A DNA stretch of 64,000 nucleotides from Streptomyces sp. ISL-10 (GTDB lineage: Bacteria; Actinomycetota; Actinomycetes; Streptomycetales; Streptomycetaceae), in NCBI RefSeq assembly GCF_018614575.1, contig NZ_JAGGOJ010000012.1:1-64000 (forward strand). The letters are read 5' to 3'. A program made the translations under genes and the position numbers. The notes beneath the pieces were generated by a model. The model was not told where the DNA came from. It made no database searches and was given only the letters and a program-made list of their open reading frames with translations. Positions within the stretch are counted from its first letter, which is position 1. Every line of letters starts with the position of its first letter. Below are positions 7,179 to 15,508 of the stretch, in pieces.

Positions 7179-7766
7179 ATGACTGCGAACCGAGTCCTAT
7201 ACTTGCTGGGCAGTGCGGCCCCTCCCGTGCTCAATGTCGCCGGGGTCATCGAGAAGGCCCAGACGGCCGGGTGGGATGTCTGTCTGGGGCTGACGCCCAC
7301 CGCCGCCCTCTGGCTGGACGACCAACTGCCCGCCCTGGAGGAGCTGACCGGGCACCCGGTGCGCAGCAGATACAAGCTGCCCAAGGACCCCGACGTGTGG
7401 CCGCCGGCGGACGTTGCCGTACTGGCCCCTGCGACGTTCAACACGATCAATCAATGGGCTCTGGGGATCACAGAGAAGTTCGTGGTCGGATTCGTGGCCG
7501 AGGGAACCGGCAAGGACATCCCCGTGATCACGATGCCCTGCGTCAACGCCGCGTTCGTACAGCACACGCAGTTCAACCTGAGTATTGCGAGCCTGCGCGC
7601 CATGGGCGTTCACGTGCTCTACGGGGAAGGCGGGTTCGTTCCGAACAAGCCGGGTGAAGGCCAACCCGACGCGTACCCGTGGCACCTCGCCCTCGCCGCC
7701 GCAGAGTCATTCGTCAGCCGAGGCGATGCGGGTGGCACACGGTCCACCGATCAGCGTTCCCCCTGA
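7179..7766 (+). CDS. Flavoprotein (PPC decarboxylase/HFCD-like)
   Basis: The product has 195 residues and the Rossmann-like flavoprotein fold of the homo-oligomeric flavin-containing Cys decarboxylases. It starts RVLYLLGSAAPPVLNVAGVIEKA and later has DVAVLAPATFNTINQWALGI, the conserved PATxNT-like substrate/FMN segment. VITMPCVNAAFVQHTQF supplies the next conserved block. The C-terminus after about residue 180 is Gly/Ser/Arg-rich and probably disordered. It is divergent from the XRE regulator, a pairing seen in other streptomycetes. The substrate is unknown; the coenzyme A pathway enzyme is normally fused to a synthase domain, so this is probably an accessory flavoprotein. Confidence 0.75.
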   Translation: MTANRVLYLLGSAAPPVLNVAGVIEKAQTAGWDVCLGLTPTAALWLDDQLPALEELTGHPVRSRYKLPKDPDVWPPADVAVLAPATFNTINQWALGITEKFVVGFVAEGTGKDIPVITMPCVNAAFVQHTQFNLSIASLRAMGVHVLYGEGGFVPNKPGEGQPDAYPWHLALAAAESFVSRGDAGGTRSTDQRSP

Positions 7767-7880
7767 CCCACAGTCGCAAGGTGGCTACCGGTCCTGTTGC
7801 ATCAATTGGCCCCGCCTGCGACGGACCGGCGTCCCACCCCGGGCTGACCAGGCAACCAATTACTGCTTCAGCAAGGATTG

Positions 7881-8003
7881 ACATCGATCATCGTGGGCGC
7901 GGCGATCGGCGCGCTGCTGTTCAAGGAGCGGTTCGGCGCGCCGCGGGTCGCGGCGGCGTGCCTGATGGTGCTCGGCATCGGCCTGATGCTCAAGGCGGGT
8001 TGA
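7881..8003 (+). pseudogene. EamA/DMT transporter, C-terminal stub
   Basis: This 40-codon frame ends at TGA and reads as the last helix and a half of an EamA-type drug/metabolite exporter (GALLFKERFGAPRVAAACLM, then VLGIGLMLKAG). There is no start codon or earlier helix upstream; the preceding 110 bases are unrelated and AT-richer. The transporter was evidently cut away when the sequence to the left arrived or was deleted, so 7860-7881 is a breakpoint. Confidence 0.6.
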
Positions 8004-8071
8004 CCCCCGCGAGCCGAGCCGGTGCGGGCAGCCGTAAACCCGGGCCTGCCACCCGTTGGGAAACCGGGTGC

Positions 8072-8893
8072 GTGCCCGACGCGTCCATCCCGGACATGGG
8101 GACGATCACCAAGGGGATACGCCAGCTGCTCCGCTTCGGTCTGCTGGAGGCACGCTGCTGCGCTTTCGCCGTCGCGCTCGTCGGCGGCATCGCCGTCTCG
8201 GGGCGGCTGCCCGAACTGCCCATCGCCCGCTACGACCTGCTGCTCCTCTACGGGATCGCACTGGCCGTGCTCGCCAGGAAGGTCGGCTGGGACAGCGCCC
8301 GCGACACCGCCGTGATCACTTGCTGCCATCTCGTCGGGCTGCTCTTCGAGCTGGTCAAAGTGCAGATGGGGTCGTGGAGTTACCCGGAGGACGCGCTCAC
8401 CAAGATCGGGGGCGTGCCGCTGTACAGCGGCTTCATGTACGCGGCCGTGGGCAGTTACCTCTGCCGGGCCTGGCGTCTGTTCGATCTGCGCCTGACCGGC
8501 TACCGGCCCCGGCTCATGGCGGTGCTCGCGGTCGCCGTCTACGTGAACTTCTTCAGCCACCACTGGCTGCCCGACGCCCGCTGGGTGCTCGCCGCGCTGG
8601 TGCTGTGCGCGACCGCGGGGACGTGGGTGCGGTTCCGGGTGGGCGAGCAGGACCACCGGATGCCGCTCGCCCTCTCCTTCGTGCTGATCGGTTTCTTCCT
8701 CTGGGTCGCCGAGAACGTGGCGACGTACGCCGGGGCCTGGAGCTATCCGGACCAGCTCGGGGGCTGGCAGCCGGTGTCCCTGGCCAAGTTCGGGGCGTGG
8801 GCGCTGCTGATCACGGTCACGTTCGTGCCGGCGGCCGCGGCGGCTCGTCGCTCGCTGTCCCCCGGGCGCGCAACTGCTGGAAGCCGGAGTTGA
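8072..8893 (+). CDS. DUF817 family integral membrane protein
   Basis: The predicted protein (273 residues from GTG 8072; 265 from ATG 8096) has about eight membrane helices. The family-typical VKVQMGSWSYPEDALTKIGG is followed by VPLYSGFMYAAVGSY, and the later VAENVATYAGAWSYP echoes the first WSYP. The family has no established function. GTG 8072 and ATG 8096 are both possible starts; neither has a strong ribosome site. Its 3' end overlaps the convergent SDR pseudogene by about 75 bases. Confidence 0.8.
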   Translation: MPDASIPDMGTITKGIRQLLRFGLLEARCCAFAVALVGGIAVSGRLPELPIARYDLLLLYGIALAVLARKVGWDSARDTAVITCCHLVGLLFELVKVQMGSWSYPEDALTKIGGVPLYSGFMYAAVGSYLCRAWRLFDLRLTGYRPRLMAVLAVAVYVNFFSHHWLPDARWVLAALVLCATAGTWVRFRVGEQDHRMPLALSFVLIGFFLWVAENVATYAGAWSYPDQLGGWQPVSLAKFGAWALLITVTFVPAAAAARRSLSPGRATAGSRS

Positions 8894-9006
8894 CCGCGAG
8901 CAGTCGCCGTCGCCCCGGAGCGTCGTACCCGTGATCCAGGCCGCGTCGCGGGAGGCGAGTAAGGCCACGGCGGCCGCGATGTCCTCCGGCTCACCGACCC
9001 GGCCAT

Positions 9007-9048
9007 GGGGGTACCACCCATGCCCCCCTCGGGGCTATGGGGGAGGGC
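9007..9048 (+). repeat. 42-bp dispersed repeat, copy 1
   Basis: The copy begins GGGGGTACCACCCATGCCCC and ends GGGGCTATGGGGGAGGGC. It is the reverse complement of copy 2 with about four mismatches in 42 bases, and it can fold on itself. It sits inside the SDR pseudogene, between ALREL and GEPEDI. It looks like a small mobile or REP-like element of the kind scattered through streptomycete genomes. Confidence 0.7.
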
Positions 9049-9184
9049 AGAGCTCGCGCAGCGCCTGAAGTTCGGCCTCGCGGCCGTGCCAGGCGCGGGT
9101 GCGCACGGTGCCGGGGTGGATTTGGTTGACGCGGAGGCCGCGCGGAGCCGCGTCGGCGGCGAGGGTGAGGGGGAGGGAGGCGAG

Positions 9185-9226
9185 GCCCTCCCCCATAGCC
9201 CCCAAGGGGGCATGGGAGGTGCCCCC
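9185..9226 (-). repeat. 42-bp dispersed repeat, copy 2
   Basis: This is the inverted partner of copy 1, also inside the SDR pseudogene, just after GGHAYSAA. On the minus strand it begins GGGGGCACCTCCCATGCCCC. It removes the region where the SDR catalytic Tyr-x3-Lys would be expected. Confidence 0.7.
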
Positions 9227-9715
9227 AGGCTGCGCTGTAGGCGTGGCCGCCGAAGGACTGCTCGCCGTTGACCGAGCCGATGTTGACGATCGCCCCGCGG
9301 CCGCCCGCGGCGAGATGCGGCAGCGCTGCCCGGCAGCAACGGAAGGCGCCGCTCAGCCGGCGGCAACGGAAGGTGCCGCTCAGACAGATGTCCAGGTCGC
9401 GGTCCCAGGCGTCGTCGGGCATGTCCTCCAACGGCTCGGTGTCCCGCGTGGCGGAGAGCGCGTTGTCCACCAGTACGTCGAGGGTGCCGAAGCGCTCGGC
9501 GGCCTACGCGACGGCTGCTTCGACCGAGCCGCCGTCGCCCACGTCGCAGGGGAAGGGCTCCGCGCCGTCGATGGGCGCGGCGGTCTCCTCGGCGGCGTCC
9601 GCGTCGATGTCGGTGACGAGGACGCGGGCGCCCTCCGAGGCGAGACGCCGGGCGGTGGCCGTGCCGATCCCGCGGCCCGCACCGGTGATCAGTACGCCGT
9701 GCCCCTCGAAACGAT

Positions 9716-10906
9716 TCAAAGCGCCGAACGTACCGCCCTGATCAGCGCCTGCGCACGGGGGTCGGCGGTGACGCCCTTGCGCATGCCGTTCGTCGCGTAG
9801 CCCAGCGCGATGCCCGACTCGGGGTCTGCGAAGCCGAGGGAGCCGCCGCGGCCGGGGTGGCCGAAGGAGCCGGGGCCCAGCAGCGGCGAGGCGGGGCCGT
9901 GCAGCATGTAGCCGAGGCCGAAGCGGGTGGGCACCACGAGCACCCGGTCGGGCCCCGAGGACTCCTCGGTACGGGCGAGGGTGAGGGTGGCCGGGGCGAA
10001 CAGCCGCGCCCCGCCGTCGACCTGGCCGATGGTTGCGGCGTAGAAACGGGCGAGGGCGCGGGCGGTGGAGATGCCGTTGGAGGCGGGGAGTTCGGCGGCG
10101 CGGAAGGCGGCGCTGTTCTCGTCGGGCGCCGGGTCGATGGCGCCGAAGGCGCGGCGGGTCAGGGACGAGGGGTCCCGGTAGGCCTCGGAGACGGAGCGCT
10201 TGGGGCGGAGCCTCAGGCCGCCGCCCTGGGCGGTCTCCGGCTCGGCGACGGGGCCCAGGCGGCCGACGCGGTGGGTCTCGTCCGCCGGCAGACCTATCCA
10301 GAAGTCGAGGGCGAGCGGGCGGGCGATCTCCTCGGCGACCCAGCGGCCGATGGTGCGGCCGGTGACCCTGCGCACCAATTCGCCGAGCAGCCAGCTGTAG
10401 GTCTGCGCGTGGTACCCGTGCGCGGTGCCGGGCTCCCAGGCCGGTGCCTGGGCGGCGAGGGCGGCGGGGCCGCTCGTGCCGTCCTCGGCCTCGGCCGCGG
10501 TGAGGGGCCGGTCCAGCACGGGCAGTCCGGCGCGGTGCGCGAGCAGGTGGCGTACGAGGACGCGCTCCTTGCCCGCCGCCTTGAACTCCGGCCAGTACGT
10601 GCCGACCGGCGCGTCAAGGTCGATCTGGCCGCGCTGGTGGAGCAGCAGGACGACGGCCGCGGCGACTCCCTTGGTCGCCGAGCGGACGACCTGGGCGGTG
10701 TCGACGGCCCACGGTTCGTGGCCGTCCACGTCCCGGGTGCCCGCCCACAGGTCGACGACCTTGCGGCCGTCTCGGTAGACGGCGACCGCCGCGCCGCGCT
10801 CCCCGCGCTGCTCGAAGTTGCGTACGAAGGCGTCCGCGACCGCTTCGAAGCCGTCCGCCACCGTACCCCGGACGTCCACCACGTCTGCTCCTTCGCTGCC
10901 GTCCAT
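9716..10906 (-). CDS. Serine hydrolase, beta-lactamase family (EstB-like)
   Basis: This 396-residue protein belongs to the class C beta-lactamase/DD-peptidase-fold esterases. It has the nucleophile motif S-x-x-K in VRSATKG, a Tyr in GYHAQTYSW at the place of the Y-x-N motif, and FGHPGRGGSLGF as the H-x-G box near the end. No signal peptide is visible, which favours a cytoplasmic esterase over a beta-lactamase. ATG 10906 was chosen; TTG 10921 is possible. Its stop overlaps the start of the broken SDR gene by ATGA. Substrate unknown. Confidence 0.85.
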   Translation of the reverse strand: MDGSEGADVVDVRGTVADGFEAVADAFVRNFEQRGERGAAVAVYRDGRKVVDLWAGTRDVDGHEPWAVDTAQVVRSATKGVAAAVVLLLHQRGQIDLDAPVGTYWPEFKAAGKERVLVRHLLAHRAGLPVLDRPLTAAEAEDGTSGPAALAAQAPAWEPGTAHGYHAQTYSWLLGELVRRVTGRTIGRWVAEEIARPLALDFWIGLPADETHRVGRLGPVAEPETAQGGGLRLRPKRSVSEAYRDPSSLTRRAFGAIDPAPDENSAAFRAAELPASNGISTARALARFYAATIGQVDGGARLFAPATLTLARTEESSGPDRVLVVPTRFGLGYMLHGPASPLLGPGSFGHPGRGGSLGFADPESGIALGYATNGMRKGVTADPRAQALIRAVRSAL

Positions 10907-10954
10907 CCCCCCATGGTGCAACGTGGTCCAGACCGCCCCGATCCCGGGGGCGCA

Positions 10955-10990
10955 CTCCCCCAGAGCCTTCGGCCTGGGAGGTGCCCCCAG
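10955..10990. repeat. Related short GC-rich inverted repeat in the hydrolase/ohr gap
   Basis: This hairpin-forming element shares GGGAGGTGCCCCCAG with one end of the 42-bp repeats but has a different loop (AGCCTTCGGCCT). It lies just after the ohr stop on the minus strand, so it could act as a terminator as well as being a member of the same dispersed family. Confidence 0.5.
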
Positions 10991-10998
10991 TCGGGGCG

Positions 10999-11466
10999 TC
11001 AGCTCAGGATGATGGAGACGTCGATGTTGTCGCGGGTGGCGTTGGAGTACGGGCAGACCTGGTGGGCGGCGGTCACGAGCCGTGCGGCGAGGTCCTGGTC
11101 GACGAGCGGGAGCGAGACGTTGAGGGCGACCGCGAGCCCGTATCCCCTGGCCCTGTTGGGGCCGATGCCCACTTTGGCGGCGACGGCCGAGCCGGTGAGG
11201 TCGAGTCCGGCGCGGCGGCCGACGAGTACCAGGGCGTTGTGGAAGCAGGAGCTGTAGCCGGCCGCGAAGAGCTGTTCCGGGTTGGTGCCGTTGCCGTCGC
11301 CGCCGAGCGCGGGCGGCATGGCGAGGCGCAGGTCGATCCGGCCGTCGTGGCTCGTCACATAGCCGTCCCGGCCGCCGTGGGCCGTGGCCTCCGCCACATA
11401 CATGATCTTCGTGGGCCGGGTGTCGGAGGTGTCGAAGTGGACGGAGGCGTCGGCCTGCTCGCTCAT
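10999..11466 (-). CDS. ohr: Organic hydroperoxide resistance protein Ohr
   Basis: The protein (155 residues) is a thiol peroxidase of the Ohr/OsmC fold that reduces organic and fatty-acid hydroperoxides in the cytosol using a reactive cysteine. The peroxidatic Cys74 lies in AAGYSSCFHNAL and the resolving Cys138 in HQVCPYSNATR, both at the usual spacing. Length is slightly above that of typical Ohr because of a polar N-terminus. The start MSEQADAS was chosen over an upstream in-frame start because it is close to family length. An OhrR-type inverted repeat lies 35 bases upstream and its regulator gene follows upstream in the same direction. Confidence 0.93.
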   Translation of the reverse strand: MSEQADASVHFDTSDTRPTKIMYVAEATAHGGRDGYVTSHDGRIDLRLAMPPALGGDGNGTNPEQLFAAGYSSCFHNALVLVGRRAGLDLTGSAVAAKVGIGPNRARGYGLAVALNVSLPLVDQDLAARLVTAAHQVCPYSNATRDNIDVSIILS

Positions 11467-11500
11467 GGTGCGTTCCCCGGGGTCAGTGAGCCGCTGCATT

Positions 11501-11518
11501 TACATCGCGCACAATGTA
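11501..11518. promoter_or_regulatory. Putative OhrR operator
   Basis: TACAT and ATGTA form a perfect inverted repeat across eight bases in the gap between ohrR and ohr. OhrR operators in other bacteria contain TACAA/T-type half sites, so this is a sensible binding site for the adjacent regulator. It would cover the ohr promoter. Confidence 0.55.
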
Positions 11519-11556
11519 TCGGAATCCAGGGCTAGTTGTTACTCCGAGGTAGCCGA

Positions 11557-12017
11557 TCAGCCAGGGTCCGCCGCCTCGGCCAACCGGTGCAGTTCGCCCC
11601 GCAGTTGTGCGATCTCCGCGGCCCCCAGACCGGTGCTGCGGATCAGCTGCTCCGGCACCCGCTCGGCCCGCTCCCGCAGCGCCCGGCCCTCGTCGGTGAG
11701 CACCAGCAGCACCGAGCGCTCGTCGGCCGCCGAGCGCTCCCGCCGTACGAGCCCCGCCGCCTCCAGCCGCTTGAGCAGCGGCGAGACGGTGCCGTAGTCC
11801 AGCCGCAGCGCGGCGCCCAGCTCCTTGACCGGGACCTCGCCGCGCTCCCAGAGGACCAGCATCGCCAGGTACTGCGGATACGTCAGCCCCAGCTCGGTCA
11901 GCAGCGGCCGGTAGGCGGCCGTCACCGCGCGCTGGGCCGCGTACAGCGCGAAGCACAGCTGGTCGTCGAGCAGCAGCGATGCGGCGGCCGTCCCTGTCGG
12001 GGTCTCGTCGATGCGGT

Positions 12018-12021
<4 letters not shown>
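11557..12021 (-). CDS. ohrR: MarR-family peroxide sensor OhrR
   Basis: This 154-residue winged-helix repressor is sensitive to organic peroxides. The peroxide-reactive cysteine is Cys23 in LDDQLCFALY, the position conserved in OhrR. The wing and recognition region read KELGAALRLDYGTVSPLLKRLEAAGLVRRERSAADERSV. It starts at GTG and overlaps the preceding ABC ATPase stop by GTGA. It lies 90 bases upstream of ohr in the same direction, so it probably represses ohr through the inverted repeat between them. It may also be co-transcribed with the metal transporter genes upstream. Confidence 0.93.
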
Positions 12022-12766
<745 letters not shown>

Positions 12767-12770
<4 letters not shown>

Positions 12771-13531
12771 GACGTCGTCCATCCCAGCAGACAGACCGCG
12801 AGCGCGGTCACGGGCAGTGCGGCGGCGTACGACCACTGGGCGGCGGTGGCGCGCACGTCGTTCAGGACCGGCATGGTCCCGGTGTATCCCCGGCTCACCA
12901 TGGCCAGGTGCACCCGCTCACCGCGCTCGTAGGAGCGGATGAACAAGGCGCCCGCCGACTTGGCCAGTACGCCCCAGTGGCGCACGCCGCTCGCCTCGAA
13001 GCCGCGCGAGCGGCGGGCGATCGACATCCGCCGCATCTCGTCGGCGATGACGTCGCCGTAGCGGACCATGAACGACGCGATCTGGACCAGCAGCGACGGC
13101 AGCCGCAGCCGCTGCAGGCCGAGCAGGACCGACCGCAGCTCTGTCGTCGAGGCGAGGAGCACGGAGGCGGCGACACCGAGCGTGCCCTTGGCGAGGATGT
13201 TCCACGCACCCCACAGGCCCGGGACGCTCAGCGCCACGCCGAGCACCTCGGTCCGCTCGCCCGGGACGACGAAGGGCATCAGCAGGGCGAAGGCCACGAA
13301 CGGGATCTCGATCAGCAGCCTCTTGAGCGCGAAGCCCGCCGGAATCCGGGCCACCGCGGCGACCGCTGCGAGCAGCACCGCGTACACACCGAAGGCCCAG
13401 ACGGCCTCGCGCGGGGTCGAGACGACCACGAGCACGAAGCACAGGACGGCGAGCAGCTTGCAGTGGGCGGGCAGCGCGTGGACCGGTGAGTGCCCGTGCC
13501 GGTAGAGCTTGTGCGAGTGACCCGCGCCCAT
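12767..13531 (-). CDS. ECF metal transporter T component (CbiQ/NikQ type)
   Basis: This 254-residue membrane protein is the transmembrane coupling subunit of the ECF transporter. It starts MGAGHSHKLYRHGHSPVHAL, contains five to six hydrophobic helices and carries the coupling-helix motif RRMSIARRSRGFEASG (Ala-Arg-Gly-type box) that docks onto the ATPase. The ATG lies one base after the stop of the CbiMN gene and the 3' end overlaps the ATPase start. The His-rich N-terminus could bind metal, though this is only a guess. Confidence 0.9.
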
Positions 13532-13532
13532 G

Positions 13533-14609
13533 TCAGACGGAGCTCCGCACGGCGGTGTCCCGGTCGCCGTCCGCGCGCCGGCGGCGCACCGCGTAGAACA
13601 CTCCGGTGCCGGCGACGACCGTCGCGCCGACGCCGATGACGCCGGCGAGGCCGCCCGACAGACGGGCGTCGGCGATCTCCTCGATGCCGTAGTCGGCGAG
13701 CGGCGAGCCGGCCGCGGCGTGCTCCTCGACGGTCTTGTCGATGCCCTTGTCGGCGGCGACCTTCTCCAGGCCGTCGGGGCTCGCGGAGGCGTAGAACGAG
13801 ACGAACCCGGCCAGCACGAACGCCGTCACCAGACCGGTCAGCCACACCTTGCGCGGCGAGGCGGCGGCCACGCGGGCGGGCTCGGCCGGGGCGGCGTCGA
13901 CGAGCTCGCCGCCCACGCGGAGCTTCAGCGGTGCGGCAAGCCCGCGCGCGCCGTACACGAGGTCGGGCCGCACGGCGAGGACGGCGCCCACAGTCAGCAT
14001 GGTGATCACGGCCTCGCCGATGCCGATCAGGACATGGACGCCGACCATCGCGGTGAGGACCGAGCCGATCGGCACATCGGTCAGCCCGCCGACCGCGTAG
14101 AGCAGGGTGAACGCGGCGGCGGCCGCCGGCACGGAGACCAGTGCCGCGGCGAAGGAGGCGACGGTCACCGAGCGCCGGGTGCGCGGCAGGACCAGGACCA
14201 GGCCGCGGAAGAGGCCGTAGGCGACGAGGACGGTGACGACGCCCATGACCGTGATGTTGACCCCGAGGGCCGTGAGGCCGCCGTCGGCGAAGAGGATGCC
14301 CTGCATCAGCAGCACCACGGCTATGCACAGGACGCCCGTGAACGGCCCGACGAGGATCGCCGCGAGCGCGCCGCCCAGCAGATGGCCGCTGGTGCCGGCC
14401 GCGACGGGGAAGTTCAGCATCTGCACCGCGAAGACGAACGCGGCGACGAGGCCGGCGAGCGGTGCGGTGCGCTCGGCGCCGACGAGCGCGACGGAGGTCC
14501 CGCCCAGCTCGCGACGGGCGCCGCGGAGGCTGACCGCGACCGCGCCGGCGGCGACGACTCCGGCGGCCACCGATACGGGTGCGTTGATGAATCCGTCGGG
14601 GACATGCAT
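13533..14609 (-). CDS. ECF nickel/cobalt transporter substrate component, CbiM-CbiN fusion
   Basis: The protein has 358 residues and joins the metal-binding S component CbiM/NikM with a C-terminal NikN/CbiN-like part. The start MHVPDGFINAPV is diagnostic: the N-terminal Met-His-(x)-Pro forms the metal site. About seven helices follow to residue 215. After a polar linker come a helix, PDGLEKVAADKGIDKT (a NikN-like extracytoplasmic segment) and a final helix. A Nur-type box just upstream favours nickel over cobalt. It is the first gene of the transporter operon. Confidence 0.92.
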   Translation of the reverse strand: MHVPDGFINAPVSVAAGVVAAGAVAVSLRGARRELGGTSVALVGAERTAPLAGLVAAFVFAVQMLNFPVAAGTSGHLLGGALAAILVGPFTGVLCIAVVLLMQGILFADGGLTALGVNITVMGVVTVLVAYGLFRGLVLVLPRTRRSVTVASFAAALVSVPAAAAAFTLLYAVGGLTDVPIGSVLTAMVGVHVLIGIGEAVITMLTVGAVLAVRPDLVYGARGLAAPLKLRVGGELVDAAPAEPARVAAASPRKVWLTGLVTAFVLAGFVSFYASASPDGLEKVAADKGIDKTVEEHAAAGSPLADYGIEEIADARLSGGLAGVIGVGATVVAGTGVFYAVRRRRADGDRDTAVRSSV

Positions 14610-14659
14610 GGAGAGCTCCGCTTCGGACAGATGAATAAGCGTCCAATGATAGGGCCCTC

Positions 14660-14676
14660 TTGCGAACCATTTGCAA
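14660..14676. promoter_or_regulatory. Nur (nickel-responsive Fur-family) box
   Basis: TTGCGA-N5-TTGCAA matches the streptomycete Nur consensus tTGCaa-N5-ttGCAA with a single departure. It lies about 51 bases upstream of the cbiMN start, next to a possible -10 (TATCAT on the minus strand), where a bound repressor would block transcription when nickel is plentiful. Confidence 0.7.
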
Positions 14677-14780
14677 GAACGTACGGCTCACAGATGCTGG
14701 TGCGTCCGGCGAACGGAGCGTGCACCCTAGCAAAATATGGGACATTAGAGAACAAAGCGGACGAGTGTGAGGAGCAGGCC

Positions 14781-15272
14781 ATGTCCCCCGCCGTCATGGA
14801 ACACGCACGAGGCCGAATCGTCAGCGACGCTCCTCAGTACCGCGCCGTAAGCGTCTCGCTCAGCTACGACCCCGTCGAGGACCCCCAGGCCGTGTGCTTC
14901 TCGTTCCCCAGCGGCAAGGAGTGGACCTTCCCGCGCGAAGTGCTGGAGAGCGGCCTGAACGCACCGGTCAGGCGGGGTGACATCGAGGTCTGGCCGTGCG
15001 GCCGGGTGCAGGCGGTGGTCGAGTTCCACACGCGGGATGGGGTCGCGGTGGTGCAGTTCGACGCGAAGACGCTGAACCGCTTCCTGCGCCATACGTACGC
15101 GGCCGCCACGGCGCCTCAGGCGGCCCGGGCGCCTACGCAGGCTCTTTCCGCGTCCGCAGCACCGCCCGCGGAAGCCTCGGCAGCCACAGCCCCTGCCCCG
15201 GCCCCAGCCCCCGCGACGCCCCCGGAGCCCGCCCCGGCCGTAGCGCCCGAGGTGCCCCCGGCGCATACCTGA
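14781..15272 (+). CDS. SsgA-like (SALP) sporulation/cell-division protein
   Basis: The gene encodes a 163-residue SsgA-like protein, a family confined to morphologically complex actinobacteria that places septa and cell-wall machinery during sporulation. The core (about residues 20-110) shows VSVSLSYDPVEDPQAVCFSF, then WTFPREVLESGLNAPVRRGDIEVWP and a final FDAKTLNRFLRHTY, the same order as in SsgB. The tail after residue 115 is a Pro/Ala-rich low-complexity stretch not found in short members. GAGGAG lies six bases before the ATG. Which of the paralogues it corresponds to cannot be told here. Confidence 0.85.
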   Translation: MSPAVMEHARGRIVSDAPQYRAVSVSLSYDPVEDPQAVCFSFPSGKEWTFPREVLESGLNAPVRRGDIEVWPCGRVQAVVEFHTRDGVAVVQFDAKTLNRFLRHTYAAATAPQAARAPTQALSASAAPPAEASAATAPAPAPAPATPPEPAPAVAPEVPPAHT

Positions 15273-15327
15273 CACTCCCGCCGCACGCCAGGTTTTCGGA
15301 GCGGGCCGCGCGCCGCTGGGCAGACAC

Positions 15328-15371
15328 AGAGGTGGCCGTGTCCGCCTGATCCGGCGGATACGGCCACCTCT
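15328..15371. terminator. Bidirectional hairpin terminator
   Basis: Long GC-rich arms (AGAGGTGGCCGTGTCCGCC against GGCGGATACGGCCACCTCT) pair across a short loop between the SsgA-like gene and the convergent MMPL gene. No long T-run follows, as is usual in Streptomyces. Confidence 0.75.
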
Positions 15372-15508
15372 CTCACGACGGCCCCCGTCCCCACGGTGCC
15401 GCCGCCCTTCCGGGACTCGCTCCTGGCGGTGCGATGCCCTTCACCTCGCGCCGGCCCCGTGCGGCGCGGTCAGGCCGCGCCGCACGGAAGCCCTGGAGCC
15501 TCAAGGCG

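Larger units (their letters stand above)
8817..9719 (-). pseudogene. Short-chain dehydrogenase/reductase pseudogene
   Basis: This was an SDR oxidoreductase. The start reads MNRFEGHGVLITGAGRGIGT with the T-G-x3-G-x-G nucleotide motif, followed by LASEGARVLVTDIDADAA. Later come IVNIGSVNGEQ and, near the end, GEPEDIAAAVALLAS and AAWITGTTL. Damage is extensive. An in-frame TAG lies near 9503. A short tandem duplication doubles the LSGTFRC/LSGAFRC segment. Two 42-bp repeats interrupt the frame at 9185-9226 and 9007-9048. A one-base loss near the C-terminus moves the final residues (LLAVNSGFQQLRARG) to another frame. The catalytic Tyr-Lys region falls at the first insertion. Its start overlaps the serine hydrolase stop by ATGA, so the two once formed an operon. 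Confidence 0.85.

Noticed and set aside
9716-10906. Secreted beta-lactamase
   Set aside because: The protein has the S-x-x-K fold motif but no signal peptide and matches cytoplasmic esterase-type relatives better.
9857-11257. Long plus-strand frame opposite the serine hydrolase and ohr
   Set aside because: It is antisense to two well-supported genes and its translation is Gly/Arg/Val-rich without motifs.
13530-14780. Plus-strand frame joined in frame to the SsgA-like gene
   Set aside because: The part before 14781 is antisense to cbiMN and His/Asp/Arg-rich; the SsgA-like gene has its own ribosome site and start.
14609-14780. Cobalamin riboswitch upstream of the metal transporter
   Set aside because: No B12-box-like sequence is present in the leader, while a Nur-type box is.
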